Of a DNA stretch of 64,000 nt, positions 40,445-49,411 are shown piece by piece. The DNA is from Thermoplasmatota archaeon. Its GTDB lineage: Archaea > Thermoplasmatota > JAKEGO01. The stretch lies in NCBI GenBank assembly GCA_028279595.1, contig JANQNK010000020.1, positions 310,001 through 374,000 on the forward strand, read 5' to 3'. The notes under the pieces are model-generated. The model searched no databases, was not told the origin of the DNA, and saw only the letters and a program-made list of their open reading frames with translations. Within the stretch, counting starts at the first letter, position 1. Each line of letters opens with the position of its first letter. A program made the position numbers and the translations under genes.

Positions 40445-42183
40445 TCCATCACCTCCAGGTTCGCCATCTCGTTCTCGAGCCTCTGCTCGATCTTCACGAA
40501 CTCGGCCTCGTACTGGTCCAGCGGGATCCTGCCCATCCTGGCCAGGTCCTCACGACCCTTGACCGCCTTGATGGTCGTGATCTCGACGTTCCTGTCGAGG
40601 GCCTCCATCGCGAGGTCGTGGTACTTCATCATGATCCGGAGCATCTCGAACTGCTTCCTGTCGGAGCAGTAGGTGTCCACCGGATCGTAGGCGTGCTGCC
40701 TCAGGAAGTCCTCCCTGATGACCCTCGCGGCCTCAAGTACGACCTGGTCTGACGGCGGAAGCGCGTCCGGTCCAACGAGCTGGATGATGTCCTTGAGTTC
40801 GGCCTCCTTCTGGAGGAGCTGCATGGCCTTCTCCCTTGTGGAGTACCAGGCCGGGTCGACGTTGTCTGCCCACCAGCCCCTGACCTTCTGGAGATACAAT
40901 GAATAGGATCGCAGCCAGTTGATGGACGGGAAGTGACGCCTGTCCGCGAGGTCGGCGTCGAGCGCCCAGAACACCTTGGCTATCCTGAGAGTGTTCTGCG
41001 TAACAGGCTCGGAGAAGTCTCCGCCTGGCGGCGACACCGCCCCGATGATCGAGATGGAACCCGACCGTCCCTGCACGACCTCGACCTGACCGGCCCGCTC
41101 GTAGAACTCCGCAAGCCTGGTCGCCAGGTAGGCTGGGTAACCCTCCTCGCCGGGCATCTCCTCGAGACGGCCCGAGATCTCCCTCAGGGCCTCGGCCCAT
41201 CGGGACGTCGAGTCAGCCATCAGGGCGACGTTGTAGCCCATGTCGCGGAAGTACTCGGCTATCGTGATACCAGTGTAGATGGAAGCCTCGCGTGCAGCCA
41301 CTGGCATGTTCGATGTATTGGCGATGAGTATCGTCCTTGCCATGAGCTTCTCGCCGGTCCTCGGGTCCTCGAGTTCCGGGAACTCGTCGAGCACCTCTGT
41401 CATCTCGTTCCCGCGCTCGCCGCATCCGACGTAGACCACTATCTCGGCGTCGCTCCACTTCGCCAGCTGATGCTGGCTGACGGTCTTGCCCGTTCCGAAA
41501 CCTCCGGGAATGGCAGCGGTCCCGCCCTTCGCAATCGGGAAGAACGTGTCGAACACGCGCTGACCCGTTATCAGCGGTAGGAATGGATCGAACTTCTTGA
41601 GATACGGACGCTCGCGCCTTACGGGCCATCTCTGAGAGAGCTTGATCTCCGTCTTGCCGACCCGCGCAACGACGTCGTCGATGGAATATTCACCGGCTGA
41701 CGCGATGAATCCTACCCTTCCGCTAACGCCGGGAGGGACCATTATCCTGTGCTCGACGACCGGTGATTCCTGGACCTTTCCGAGGATCGCATTGCCTGAG
41801 ACCTCGTCCCCGACGGACGCGGACGGCGTGAAGTGCCACATGTGGTCCCTGTTCAGCGGCGAGACGTTCACACCGCGATCGATGTACTCGCCCGTCAGCT
41901 CCTTGATGTCCGCCAGCGGCCGCTGGATACCGTCATAGATCGTACCGATCAGGCCGGGTCCGAGCTCGACGGAGAGCTGTTCCCCGGTTGTCTCCACCAC
42001 GTCGCCAGGACCTATGCCGCTCGTGTCCTCGTAGACCTGTATGGTCGCGATGTCGCGCTCCAGACCTATGATCTCGCCGATGAGTCCCTGCTCACCGACC
42101 GCCACGACGTCGTACATCCTGGAGCCTGTCATTCCCTCGGCCTTCACCACGGGACCCGCGATGAACACTATCCTTCCTGCCAT
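40441..42183 (-). CDS. atpA: A-type ATP synthase catalytic subunit A
   Basis: 580 residues with P-loop GGFGTGKT (227-234), [17 protein letters not shown], and [20 protein letters not shown]; the non-homologous insertion typical of archaeal A subunits is at about 110-190. The three A subunits carry the catalytic sites for ATP synthesis or hydrolysis. Its length shows no intein, unlike in some other archaea. The gene overlaps atpB by 4 bp and starts 4 bp after the atpF stop. Confidence 0.97.
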   Translation of the reverse strand: MAGRIVFIAGPVVKAEGMTGSRMYDVVAVGEQGLIGEIIGLERDIATIQVYEDTSGIGPGDVVETTGEQLSVELGPGLIGTIYDGIQRPLADIKELTGEYIDRGVNVSPLNRDHMWHFTPSASVGDEVSGNAILGKVQESPVVEHRIMVPPGVSGRVGFIASAGEYSIDDVVARVGKTEIKLSQRWPVRRERPYLKKFDPFLPLITGQRVFDTFFPIAKGGTAAIPGGFGTGKTVSQHQLAKWSDAEIVVYVGCGERGNEMTEVLDEFPELEDPRTGEKLMARTILIANTSNMPVAAREASIYTGITIAEYFRDMGYNVALMADSTSRWAEALREISGRLEEMPGEEGYPAYLATRLAEFYERAGQVEVVQGRSGSISIIGAVSPPGGDFSEPVTQNTLRIAKVFWALDADLADRRHFPSINWLRSYSLYLQKVRGWWADNVDPAWYSTREKAMQLLQKEAELKDIIQLVGPDALPPSDQVVLEAARVIREDFLRQHAYDPVDTYCSDRKQFEMLRIMMKYHDLAMEALDRNVEITTIKAVKGREDLARMGRIPLDQYEAEFVKIEQRLENEMANLEVME

Positions 42184-42187
42184 GTCA

Positions 42188-42514
42188 TCACCTTGTCACA
42201 TCGATGCCCACCGCCCGGCGGATGACCTTGGCCATCCTGTCCTCCTCCTCGCCGCCCTCGTCGGGCAGCTCCAGGAGGAGCGGTAGCATCCTCTTTTGAT
42301 CGTGAAATCTGTCTATGTCCTTCCTTATCGCACCGGCGGCCGACTCGGAGATCACTATCATCCCGACCTCGGCGTTGCCGATGAGCTCCTTGAACCTCGT
42401 CCGTGCCAGATCGCCGTCGACGTTCGCTCCGTCCTGGACCTCGGTCACGTCTGCCACTCCGCCCAGCCTGAACGCCGTCGCCATGGTCCTGCTCCCTATC
42501 ACGGCTATCCTCAT
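42188..42514 (-). CDS. atpF: A-type ATP synthase subunit F
   Basis: 108 residues: [18 protein letters not shown] at the N-terminus, then [20 protein letters not shown], the Rossmann-like fold of the small F subunit, which sits in the central stalk. Its ATG overlaps the stop of the subunit C gene (ATGA), which rules out the longer open frame upstream. Between atpC and atpA as in most archaea. Confidence 0.92.
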   Translation of the reverse strand: MRIAVIGSRTMATAFRLGGVADVTEVQDGANVDGDLARTRFKELIGNAEVGMIVISESAAGAIRKDIDRFHDQKRMLPLLLELPDEGGEEEDRMAKVIRRAVGIDVTR

Positions 42515-43542
42515 GCGGCCTCCTCCGTGATGGTAGCGCGTTCGACGGCCGTCCATTCCATTCCCGCTGCCGCACCCATGAGCACCGCCCTGACATTGGC
42601 GGTCTCGAACTCCCGGAAGAGCAGGAACCTGGTCAGCGGACCGATGGACATGAACCGTCGGGTGTAGACCCTCTCGGCCATGTCGAAGGTGGTCCGATGC
42701 AATGCCCGCTCGATCTCCACGGGGTCCTTCAGCTCGGATATCCCGTCGAGGTCGGTTCCAGCAAGCGAGCCGACGCCCTTCGATGGGTCCGACGCGATCT
42801 CGGTCAGCATCCACGGAGCCACCGTGTCCCCCTCGGGGATATCTAGTTCAGCTAGCTTGTCTCCAGTACCATGGAGATGCATCCTTATCGCGAGGAGGAC
42901 CAGTTCGGAATCGATCCTTGCAGTAAGGATATCGCGCAGCGGGCGTCCGGATATGCCACGCAGCCTTCCCGACGCTCGGGCCATGGCCCTGAGGTACGCG
43001 GCGTCGAGGTCAGCGTCCCTGGGTTCGTCGACGACCTCGCCGATCTCCGCCAGATACATCGACATCAGTTCGCCGGCGGTCTCGCTCCTGGACATCTTGC
43101 CTGCAAGCGTGCTGTCGATCCTGCCAACCGGGTCGATGGTCACCTCGTTGCCGTCCTCGAGGGTCGCACATGCGTCCCTGACCTCGTCGATCTCGTGGGA
43201 CATCATCATGACCTGGTAGAACGGCCGTACGCGCTTGGGAACGACCTCGAGGGCCTCTCCGAGCAGTTCGCGGTTCGCCTGCTTCATCCGGGAGTCCGCT
43301 TCGTCGATCCCGGCGGCGTCCTCTATCGGGAAGTACCTGGTGGCGAGCCTCTTTGCAGCCTCCCTACGGTCGCCTGTCGCAAGCGCGTCGGCGAGCCTCG
43401 TGGAGGACATGTTCGGGTTCCCTATGACATTGAACCTGGTGTTCAGATAGATCAGCTTGATCGAGAAGTACCTGACGAGCAGCACTATCATGACGGCGGA
43501 TGGTATGCCGATGACGGCCGCGATCGTCAGGATATCAGTCAT
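42511..43542 (-). CDS. atpC: A-type ATP synthase subunit C
   Basis: 343 residues, matching the V/A-type C (eukaryotic d-like) subunit that joins the central stalk to the membrane ring. Recognisable are the YLNTRFNVIGNPNMSSTRLA N-terminal region (unusually preceded by a hydrophobic segment of about 20 residues), a repeat of three similar helical domains, and YTRRFMSIGPLTRFLLFRE with the ENVRAVL-like end (ETANVRAVLMGAAAGM). The N-terminal hydrophobic segment could be an anchor or a start misreading. Overlaps subunit E by 8 bp and F by 4 bp. Confidence 0.92.
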   Translation of the reverse strand: MTDILTIAAVIGIPSAVMIVLLVRYFSIKLIYLNTRFNVIGNPNMSSTRLADALATGDRREAAKRLATRYFPIEDAAGIDEADSRMKQANRELLGEALEVVPKRVRPFYQVMMMSHEIDEVRDACATLEDGNEVTIDPVGRIDSTLAGKMSRSETAGELMSMYLAEIGEVVDEPRDADLDAAYLRAMARASGRLRGISGRPLRDILTARIDSELVLLAIRMHLHGTGDKLAELDIPEGDTVAPWMLTEIASDPSKGVGSLAGTDLDGISELKDPVEIERALHRTTFDMAERVYTRRFMSIGPLTRFLLFREFETANVRAVLMGAAAGMEWTAVERATITEEAA

Positions 43543-44098
43543 CGCCGCCCTCCGAGACCTGGGCCTGGATGATCTCGCGGATGCGCGGTCTCATCTCTTC
43601 GACGATCGTGTCGAAACGCAGGTCGAGGACCTTTCCGTCGCCGGTGCTGAGGAGGATCCCACCGGCCCCTTCCACCGTCCCCGTGACATGCTTTCCGAAG
43701 GATTCGAGGAGCTCGAAGTCCGCCGAACGGCAGACCGAGACCTCGTAATCGCCCAAGAGTTCGTCGCCCACGGCGAGACATCTCTCGATGTAGGCGCGAT
43801 ACTTCTCTTCGTGGAGGTCAGATAACCTCTCGAGGGACCTCTCAACCGTCAGCGAGAGGACCTCGTCGAATGCCCTGCTGACCGTCCTCGACGCCTCGGC
43901 CCGGGCCTGGACGACGACGCCGCGGGCCCTCCGCTCGGCCTCGACGACGCTGTCCTCGAAGGCCTCGGCCTCGGTACGCGCCCTCTCGAGTATCTCTTCC
44001 CTCACGGAGTCGGCCGCTGTCCTCGCCTCGTTGAGGATACCATCGGCCTCCTCCCTTGCCTGCGCCTCCAGGTGCCGCTTCAGCTCATCGAGCCCCAT
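43535..44098 (-). CDS. atpE: A-type ATP synthase subunit E (peripheral stalk)
   Basis: 187 residues: a long N-terminal charged helix (LDELKRHLEAQAREEADGIL, rich in Ala/Glu/Arg) and a C-terminal alpha/beta domain with VEGAGGILLSTGDGKVLDLRF and FDTIVEEMRPRIREI. With subunit H it forms the peripheral stalk that stops the head from turning with the rotor. It follows atpK by 11 bp and overlaps atpC by 8 bp. Confidence 0.92.
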   Translation of the reverse strand: MGLDELKRHLEAQAREEADGILNEARTAADSVREEILERARTEAEAFEDSVVEAERRARGVVVQARAEASRTVSRAFDEVLSLTVERSLERLSDLHEEKYRAYIERCLAVGDELLGDYEVSVCRSADFELLESFGKHVTGTVEGAGGILLSTGDGKVLDLRFDTIVEEMRPRIREIIQAQVSEGGDD

Positions 44099-44109
44099 CT
44101 ACGGCACCC

Positions 44110-44916
44110 TCAGAACAGGCCTAGACCTATGATCGCTAGCAATCCGAGCACGAAGCCGAACATCGCGACGGCCTCTGGCATCGCGGAGATGATCAGCCCG
44201 CCGGAGAAGGCCTTCTCCCTCTTGCCGATGGCGCTGAGGGAGGCGCCCGCGGATATGCCCTGCGGGATGGCGGACACGCCGGTGATCCCGACGATCAGCG
44301 CGATGCCGAACAGCGCTACCCACGAACCCGAGTTCATGGCAACGTCCGGAGGCACGCCGGCCCCGCCGATGAGCCCGACGCCCATCAGTATGAAGAAGGC
44401 GATCGCGAACGCGTAGATGACCTGCGTGAACGGCAGTGCGGAGAGCATGAGGATCCGGCCGAGGCCGACCTCCTTCTCTGCTGACAGCGCCATCGCGGAG
44501 GTTCCTGCGATGGCGAGCCCCATCGCGGACGCGATGCCGGCGATCGCCATCATCAATCCGATCGCGATGAGCGACATGTTCTGCAGTTCCGTCGGTCCTG
44601 CCACCTGCACCTCGACGACGCTCGCGTACTCGCCGGTCGCGTTTGATATCACGAGCGACACCAGGTAGGTCCCGCCCGAGGTGTACCTGTGCGTCACGGT
44701 CTCCCCAGACGCGGTGTCACCATCCCCGAAATCCCACATGTAGGTGGCGTTCAAACCTCCGTCTGGAGCCATGAACACGACGTTCTTCTCGACATCCACT
44801 TCGATGCTGTCGACGTCCTCGGTCACTGTATCGCCGACCATTATGTCGACGGCCGCCGCAAGGGGCAGCATCATGACGAGCAACAGCGCCAGCACAAGGC
44901 ATCTCAAACCCTTCAT
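44110..44916 (-). CDS. atpK: A-type ATP synthase K (rotor ring) subunit with N-terminal signal peptide and PKD domain
   Basis: 268 residues, much longer than usual. Residues 1-22 look like a signal peptide; 28-106 are a PKD domain with WDFGDGDTASGETVTHRY and GGTYLVSLVISN. From 112 on come four membrane helices (about 115-137, 155-183, 197-225, 236-266), i.e. two c-type hairpins. In the second hairpin SAMPEAVAMFG supplies the ion-binding glutamate E248; in the first, the matching position in SALPFTQVIY is F163. So the ring would carry one carboxylate per four helices, as in eukaryotic V-ATPases and some archaea. Signal peptide and topology put the PKD domain outside the cell. The operon position (between I and E, ATGA overlap with I) leaves no doubt that it is the K subunit. 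Confidence 0.92.
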   Translation of the reverse strand: MKGLRCLVLALLLVMMLPLAAAVDIMVGDTVTEDVDSIEVDVEKNVVFMAPDGGLNATYMWDFGDGDTASGETVTHRYTSGGTYLVSLVISNATGEYASVVEVQVAGPTELQNMSLIAIGLMMAIAGIASAMGLAIAGTSAMALSAEKEVGLGRILMLSALPFTQVIYAFAIAFFILMGVGLIGGAGVPPDVAMNSGSWVALFGIALIVGITGVSAIPQGISAGASLSAIGKREKAFSGGLIISAMPEAVAMFGFVLGLLAIIGLGLF

Positions 44917-46805
44917 TTGTTTCCCTCCTCGAATTCAACCTTGGTGTAAAGTCTCTGAGCGTGAAACGGTTCGAACTGGCGTCCCTCGCCCTCGTAGAAC
45001 CGCTTGTAGAACTCCACGAACTGGAGCCTCAGTGAATGGACACCCGCTCCCAGCGCCTGCAGGGCCAGGTTCCCCAGGTGTCCGCCTATCAAAAGGATCG
45101 TGATGACTATCGCCGAGAGACCGATGGGAAGCATTCCCCCCATGGTCAGGGCGAAGGAGTTCAGCGCCATGGCGAGGAGCATGGTCGCCAGGCCGAGGGC
45201 CATTATCCTGATGAACGACAGCGCGTCTCCGAGCATTCCTGTCACCTCGAACAGGAAGAAGAATGCGACGTCCACCAGTATGAGACATATCATCGCCAGT
45301 GTCATGAACAGGGCCGCCGTCTCGACAGCGGGCGGATACGACGCCTCGAACAGGAAGATGGTGATGAGCAGTATCCCCGCGGGGAGCAGCACTATCCACG
45401 AGACCCGCTTCAGCACGAAGTCCTTCCTCTTCCCGCTCCTTAGGTCGTTGATCCCGCCGAGGATGACGCTCACGTAGAGCATGATCGCCCCGATGAGTAT
45501 GGACAGGACGATGAGTCCGGTGACGTTCTCGATGAGGTCTATCGGAAGGACGATCCCGCCTATCTCCAGGTGGTAGAGCTGGTCCCGTCCGAAGACGGCG
45601 CTGTGCAGGTCTCCGAAGAAGGACCCAGTCAGGAAACCGACGATGGCCGTGGATGCCCCGAGCTCTATCCCTAGGATCGATGCGCCCTTCATCGCCGGAC
45701 TGGACCTTCCGATGACCCTGTATCCGTAGATGGAGAGCCCGAGGATTATCAGGCCATAGCCCAGGTCGCCCAGCATTATCCCGAATATCAGTATGAACGT
45801 CATCGCCGTGAGGACCGTCGGGTCCACCTCGTTCCTCGACGGTGTGCCGTAGAGGCTCACGATACCCTCGAACGGTCGCGCCCATCCGGGGTTCCGTATG
45901 TAGGTGGGGGCGTCCTCCCTCTCGCTGAGGTCGACGTGAGCCAGACCCTTGCTCGCCCGCCTGACGGACCGCTCGAGGCGGTCTGCGTCCCGGGCAGCGG
46001 CCCATCCGGTTATCTCGTAAGTGTATCTCCCCTCTGACAGGGTGCCCACGGCGGCGACCTGTTTGGCGGCCATGGCGAGCTGTTCCCTGAGAGCGAGGAA
46101 GCGGCCGTGGTCCGGCTGTAGAGCCGAAAGCTCCTCCTTCAGCCTTCCGATCTCCTCCTTGGCGGACTCGATCTCCTTGGCGAGCTCCATCGCACGGTCG
46201 GAAGGAAGTGCCGGAGCGGTAGGAAACTCGAGCCGGTCGAATCCGGCCAGCGCCTTCCTGTCCCTGACAGCTATCAGCGAGACCGCGCCGTCGTCCGAGG
46301 TCCATACCGCCTCCTCAGGAACGGTCTCCCCTGGTCTTATGAATGCTAGTGAGTAGCCTCTCCTCTCACCGACCTCGGACAGCCGGACCGGCGCTCCGAG
46401 CACCGGCTTGATGGCATCGAGCTCCTCGTCAAGCTCGCGTCGCTTCGACCTCAGCTCCTTCAGGCGCGAGTGGGCCGCAATGGCCCAGTCGAGGTCGTCG
46501 GCGACCCGGGCCCCCTGCTCGAGGACCCTGTCGGGGGTTGTGAACGGCGATCCCTTGGGTACGATGGGCTCGGGAAGCAGGATGGACCTCATGGCCTCCT
46601 TCCTGTCCGCCGGCCTGGGTCTCGATGCGTTGACGAGCGTCGCGATCCGCTTCCTGGTCTTTACAAGCTGGGAGTGGAGTTCCGGCGCCTCTCCCTCGGC
46701 AACCTCGATCTCCATGATGCCCTTCTCGTGCAGGTGCGACAGCACTGGCTGTACCTTCGAACGTGGAACGGCTATCCTGACGTAGAGCATCCTCTCCGGT
46801 ATCAT
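44913..46805 (-). CDS. atpI: A-type ATP synthase subunit I (stator membrane subunit a)
   Basis: 630 residues. The N-terminal 310 residues are cytoplasmic and coiled-coil rich (KEIESAKEEIGRLKEELSAL); the C-terminal half has seven or eight membrane helices. The conserved arginines of the ion half-channels are present: R533 in SFIRIMALGLA and R593 in GVHSLRLQFVEFYKRFYEGEG. It transfers ions to the rotor ring. The start overlaps the subunit H stop (ATGA), and the stop overlaps the K start. Confidence 0.94.
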   Translation of the reverse strand: MIPERMLYVRIAVPRSKVQPVLSHLHEKGIMEIEVAEGEAPELHSQLVKTRKRIATLVNASRPRPADRKEAMRSILLPEPIVPKGSPFTTPDRVLEQGARVADDLDWAIAAHSRLKELRSKRRELDEELDAIKPVLGAPVRLSEVGERRGYSLAFIRPGETVPEEAVWTSDDGAVSLIAVRDRKALAGFDRLEFPTAPALPSDRAMELAKEIESAKEEIGRLKEELSALQPDHGRFLALREQLAMAAKQVAAVGTLSEGRYTYEITGWAAARDADRLERSVRRASKGLAHVDLSEREDAPTYIRNPGWARPFEGIVSLYGTPSRNEVDPTVLTAMTFILIFGIMLGDLGYGLIILGLSIYGYRVIGRSSPAMKGASILGIELGASTAIVGFLTGSFFGDLHSAVFGRDQLYHLEIGGIVLPIDLIENVTGLIVLSILIGAIMLYVSVILGGINDLRSGKRKDFVLKRVSWIVLLPAGILLITIFLFEASYPPAVETAALFMTLAMICLILVDVAFFFLFEVTGMLGDALSFIRIMALGLATMLLAMALNSFALTMGGMLPIGLSAIVITILLIGGHLGNLALQALGAGVHSLRLQFVEFYKRFYEGEGRQFEPFHAQRLYTKVEFEEGNK

Positions 46806-47119
46806 ATCGATCCCAGCACCTCGTCGACCACGATGTCGGACATGGTGTCAACGGCCCTGGAACCCGCGCGGACCACGGAGGATGCGGTCGACTCCCCCTT
46901 CTCGCGAACGGACCTGGCATCCTCGGAGCCGTTGTGCTCGGCCTCTGCCGACCTCTTCCTGGACGATTCGCGTGCCTGCGAGACGATCCCGTCCGCCTCC
47001 TTCTCCGCCACGGAGCGGGCCTCCTCGATCAGGCTTCCGGCCCTCGATCGGGCCTCCTCGATCGTGCCAAGGGCGTCCTTCTCGATCATATCGACGAGCG
47101 ATCCCTGTTCCTTGACCAT
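46802..47119 (-). CDS. atpH: A-type ATP synthase subunit H (peripheral stalk coiled coil)
   Basis: 105 residues of nearly pure charged helix (IEKDALGTIEEARSRAGSLI, then EEARSVAEKEADGIVSQARE), typical of subunit H, which pairs with E in the peripheral stalk. It is the first gene of the operon. ATG 47119 is chosen over GTG 47134 because the TATA box (47141-47150) is centred 26 bp upstream of 47119, implying a leaderless mRNA. It overlaps atpI by 4 bp. Confidence 0.85.
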   Translation of the reverse strand: MVKEQGSLVDMIEKDALGTIEEARSRAGSLIEEARSVAEKEADGIVSQARESSRKRSAEAEHNGSEDARSVREKGESTASSVVRAGSRAVDTMSDIVVDEVLGSI

Positions 47120-47140
47120 CGAGTCCGGTAACACTATTCA

Positions 47141-47150
47141 TTAATAAAGG
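47141..47150 (-). promoter_or_regulatory. TATA box of the ATP synthase operon
   Basis: Minus-strand CCTTTATTAA centred 26 bp before ATG 47119; the single obvious promoter for the eight-gene operon. Confidence 0.65.
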
Positions 47151-47410
47151 ATTAACCTATGGAATGGGTCCACTGAAGGTGTCCGTCAGGCACCGTCTTG
47201 ATGTACCCCGAACCCACTGATCCTCACTTTCCGGGCAAGAGTTACGGACTCGATGTTCGAATGTCGATTTTCAGGCCTTTTTCGGAGGAAATCGGGCATC
47301 TGCCGGGCGAAAGGTTAAAAAACACGCTTACCATCCCTTTGATAAGGATAGCGCATCGACCAGGCGGGACTATCACTGTCCACATCAAAAATACCGGAGA
47401 GAGGGGGAAC

Positions 47411-49399
47411 ATGGCATCCAAGTCCGAGGCTAAGGAGCTTCTGAAAAAGGCCGTTGAGCACGCGAAAGCTGAGGAGTACGACGAGGCGATGGAGTTCGTG
47501 GACGAGTCGCTCGGGGTAATAGAGACCCCGGAGGGATACACGAACAAGGGCCACATCTACCGGAAACTCAAGGATTGGAAGAATGCGGCCGAGAACTATT
47601 CCAAGGCGATCTCGCTCGACGCAGACCACGAGAAGGCGATCTCTGGCCTCGAGGCGATGAAGAAGAAGCTTCCCGAGGAGGACTGGCCCTCCGAAGGAGG
47701 CGAGGAGCCAGCGCCGGTGAAGAAGAAGGAGAAGCCGGCCAAGAAGAAGAAGGCCCCCAAACCCGAGCCAGAACCTGAACCCGAGCCAGCTCCCGCTCCC
47801 GTCAAGAAGAAGAAGAAAAAGGCGCCGAAACCGGTCGAGAAGGAGCCGGAACCGGAGCCCGAACCCGAGGAGGAACCTGAGGAGCCAGCGCCCGAGCCAA
47901 AGAAGGCAAAGGTGAAGAAGGCACCGAAGGAGCCGGAACCCGAACCCGAACCAGTACCCGCTCCGGTGAAGAAGAAAAAGAAGAAGAAGGCCCCGAAGCC
48001 CGCACCGGAGCCCGAGAAGCCTAAGAAGAAGATGGCGAAGGGCAAGCCGGTCAAGAAGGGCAAGGTCAGGAGGCCCAAGGCGGATGTGGCCGCGGTCGAG
48101 GTGGTCGAGGTCGTCGAGGAGCCGCCCGAACCCAAGGCCGAGGAGGCCGAGGACGCCCTTCAGGACATCAAGGACGTTGTAAAGGACGATCATCTGAAGG
48201 CCATCATGAAACTGTCCCCGGACATCCTGATGGACTTCGATCCGGACATTCACAGGAAGCTCGAGATATTCCACCACATCGAGGCCATGCTCGACAACTT
48301 CGAGGAGGCCGAGGACGCTGTGAAGAAGGAGCTCGCCGCCCGGGAGGAGAACATTCTCCGGAAGGAGCGGGAGCAGGAACTCCTGGACAAGGAGCTCGAG
48401 CTCAAGAAGAAGCAGGTAACCCAGCGCGTAGAGGAGTCCGACAGGCGCTTCATGGAGGCTGAGAAGCACCTGAAGGGCATCGAGGACAAGGGCAAGTCGG
48501 TGAAGGACATGGAGTCCGCCATCACCGATAAGTCGAAGGCGCTGGAGGACAAGCTCGAGGAACTCAAGGTGACCACTGCGGCAGTGCGGAAGCGCCAGGC
48601 AGCCCTGGAGAAGAGGGAGGCCGAGATGAAGAAGATGGAGAAGAAGCTTCGCAAGGAGTTCGAATCCGCCTCCGCAGACGTAAAGGACAAGGAGAAGGAG
48701 CTCGACACACTTCTTTCCGCAAGGCAGATCGCCGAGCAGGAGATAGACAAGGAGAAGTCGGAGATCGAGGCCAAGTTCAAGAAGCAGATCGCGAAGCTCC
48801 AGGCCGAGCTCAAGAAGGAGCGCGAGGTCGCCAAGAAGCAGAGCGGCGTCGTCAAGAAGGCCAGGGGCGCCCTCTCGAAATCTAAGGCTGACCGCGAGGA
48901 GCTCATGGCCGCCCTCGGCAAGAGGGAGGCCGAATCGCTGCAGCTCAAGGAGAAGCTGGAGACGCTCCAGGCCTACCTCGTCGAGAACGAGAAGCTCCTG
49001 AAAGCCCGCGTCGGACGCGCGGCGGCCGACAGGGAGAAGGCCCCGGAGAGGGCGAAGGAGCTCGAGGAGGAGGAGACCGAGATCACCGAGCGCGTCAAGG
49101 AGCTCGAGACGGCAGTCGAGGACACCATCGAGGCGCCCGAGGAGGACGACCTCGATGAGGTCGATCTCGGGGACCTCGACGAGATGGACATCGACGTCGA
49201 CGACCTAGATCTCGAGGCCGAGGCCGACGATCTCGCGGCGCAGTACGACGCCGAGGAGGCCGAGAAGGCCAAGGATGAGAAGAAGGAGGAACCCGCGGAG
49301 GACGACCTGGGAGACGTCGACCTCGGGGACCTCGACCTGGACGACATGGACCTCGACATCGAGGACATGGACGACGATCTGCTGGCAGAGCTCGAGTGA
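47411..49399 (+). CDS. Large TPR–charged linker–coiled-coil protein with acidic tail
   Basis: 662 residues from ATG 47411 (GAGGGGG just upstream; a TATA-like GAAAGGTTAAAAAA near 47309). An N-terminal TPR-like helical domain (about 1-85: AKAEEYDEAMEFVDESLGVI, YTNKGHIYRKLKDWKNAAENY) is followed by a long Lys/Pro/Glu linker (about 95-245) with alternating KKKKKAPKP and EPEPEPEP blocks, a coiled coil of about 300 residues (about 290-580), and an acidic tail with a duplicated DLGDLDxxD(M/I)D pattern. No membrane segment. Such architecture suggests a cytoplasmic scaffold or filament-associated protein; no family is certain. It ends 12 bp before rpiA. Confidence 0.75.
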   Translation: MASKSEAKELLKKAVEHAKAEEYDEAMEFVDESLGVIETPEGYTNKGHIYRKLKDWKNAAENYSKAISLDADHEKAISGLEAMKKKLPEEDWPSEGGEEPAPVKKKEKPAKKKKAPKPEPEPEPEPAPAPVKKKKKKAPKPVEKEPEPEPEPEEEPEEPAPEPKKAKVKKAPKEPEPEPEPVPAPVKKKKKKKAPKPAPEPEKPKKKMAKGKPVKKGKVRRPKADVAAVEVVEVVEEPPEPKAEEAEDALQDIKDVVKDDHLKAIMKLSPDILMDFDPDIHRKLEIFHHIEAMLDNFEEAEDAVKKELAAREENILRKEREQELLDKELELKKKQVTQRVEESDRRFMEAEKHLKGIEDKGKSVKDMESAITDKSKALEDKLEELKVTTAAVRKRQAALEKREAEMKKMEKKLRKEFESASADVKDKEKELDTLLSARQIAEQEIDKEKSEIEAKFKKQIAKLQAELKKEREVAKKQSGVVKKARGALSKSKADREELMAALGKREAESLQLKEKLETLQAYLVENEKLLKARVGRAAADREKAPERAKELEEEETEITERVKELETAVEDTIEAPEEDDLDEVDLGDLDEMDIDVDDLDLEAEADDLAAQYDAEEAEKAKDEKKEEPAEDDLGDVDLGDLDLDDMDLDIEDMDDDLLAELE

Positions 49400-49411
49400 G
49401 ACGGGAGATCC

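Noticed and set aside
39845..40672. Plus-strand frame opposite atpB/atpA
   Set aside because: Overlaps two certain genes and shows no domain.
41642..42286. Short plus-strand frames opposite atpA
   Set aside because: Antisense shadows of a certain gene with no ribosome-binding site or domains.
47315..48469. Long leucine-rich frame on the minus strand opposite the coiled-coil gene
   Set aside because: It is the complement of Lys/Glu-rich codons; its leucine and glycine runs mirror the coding strand's composition.
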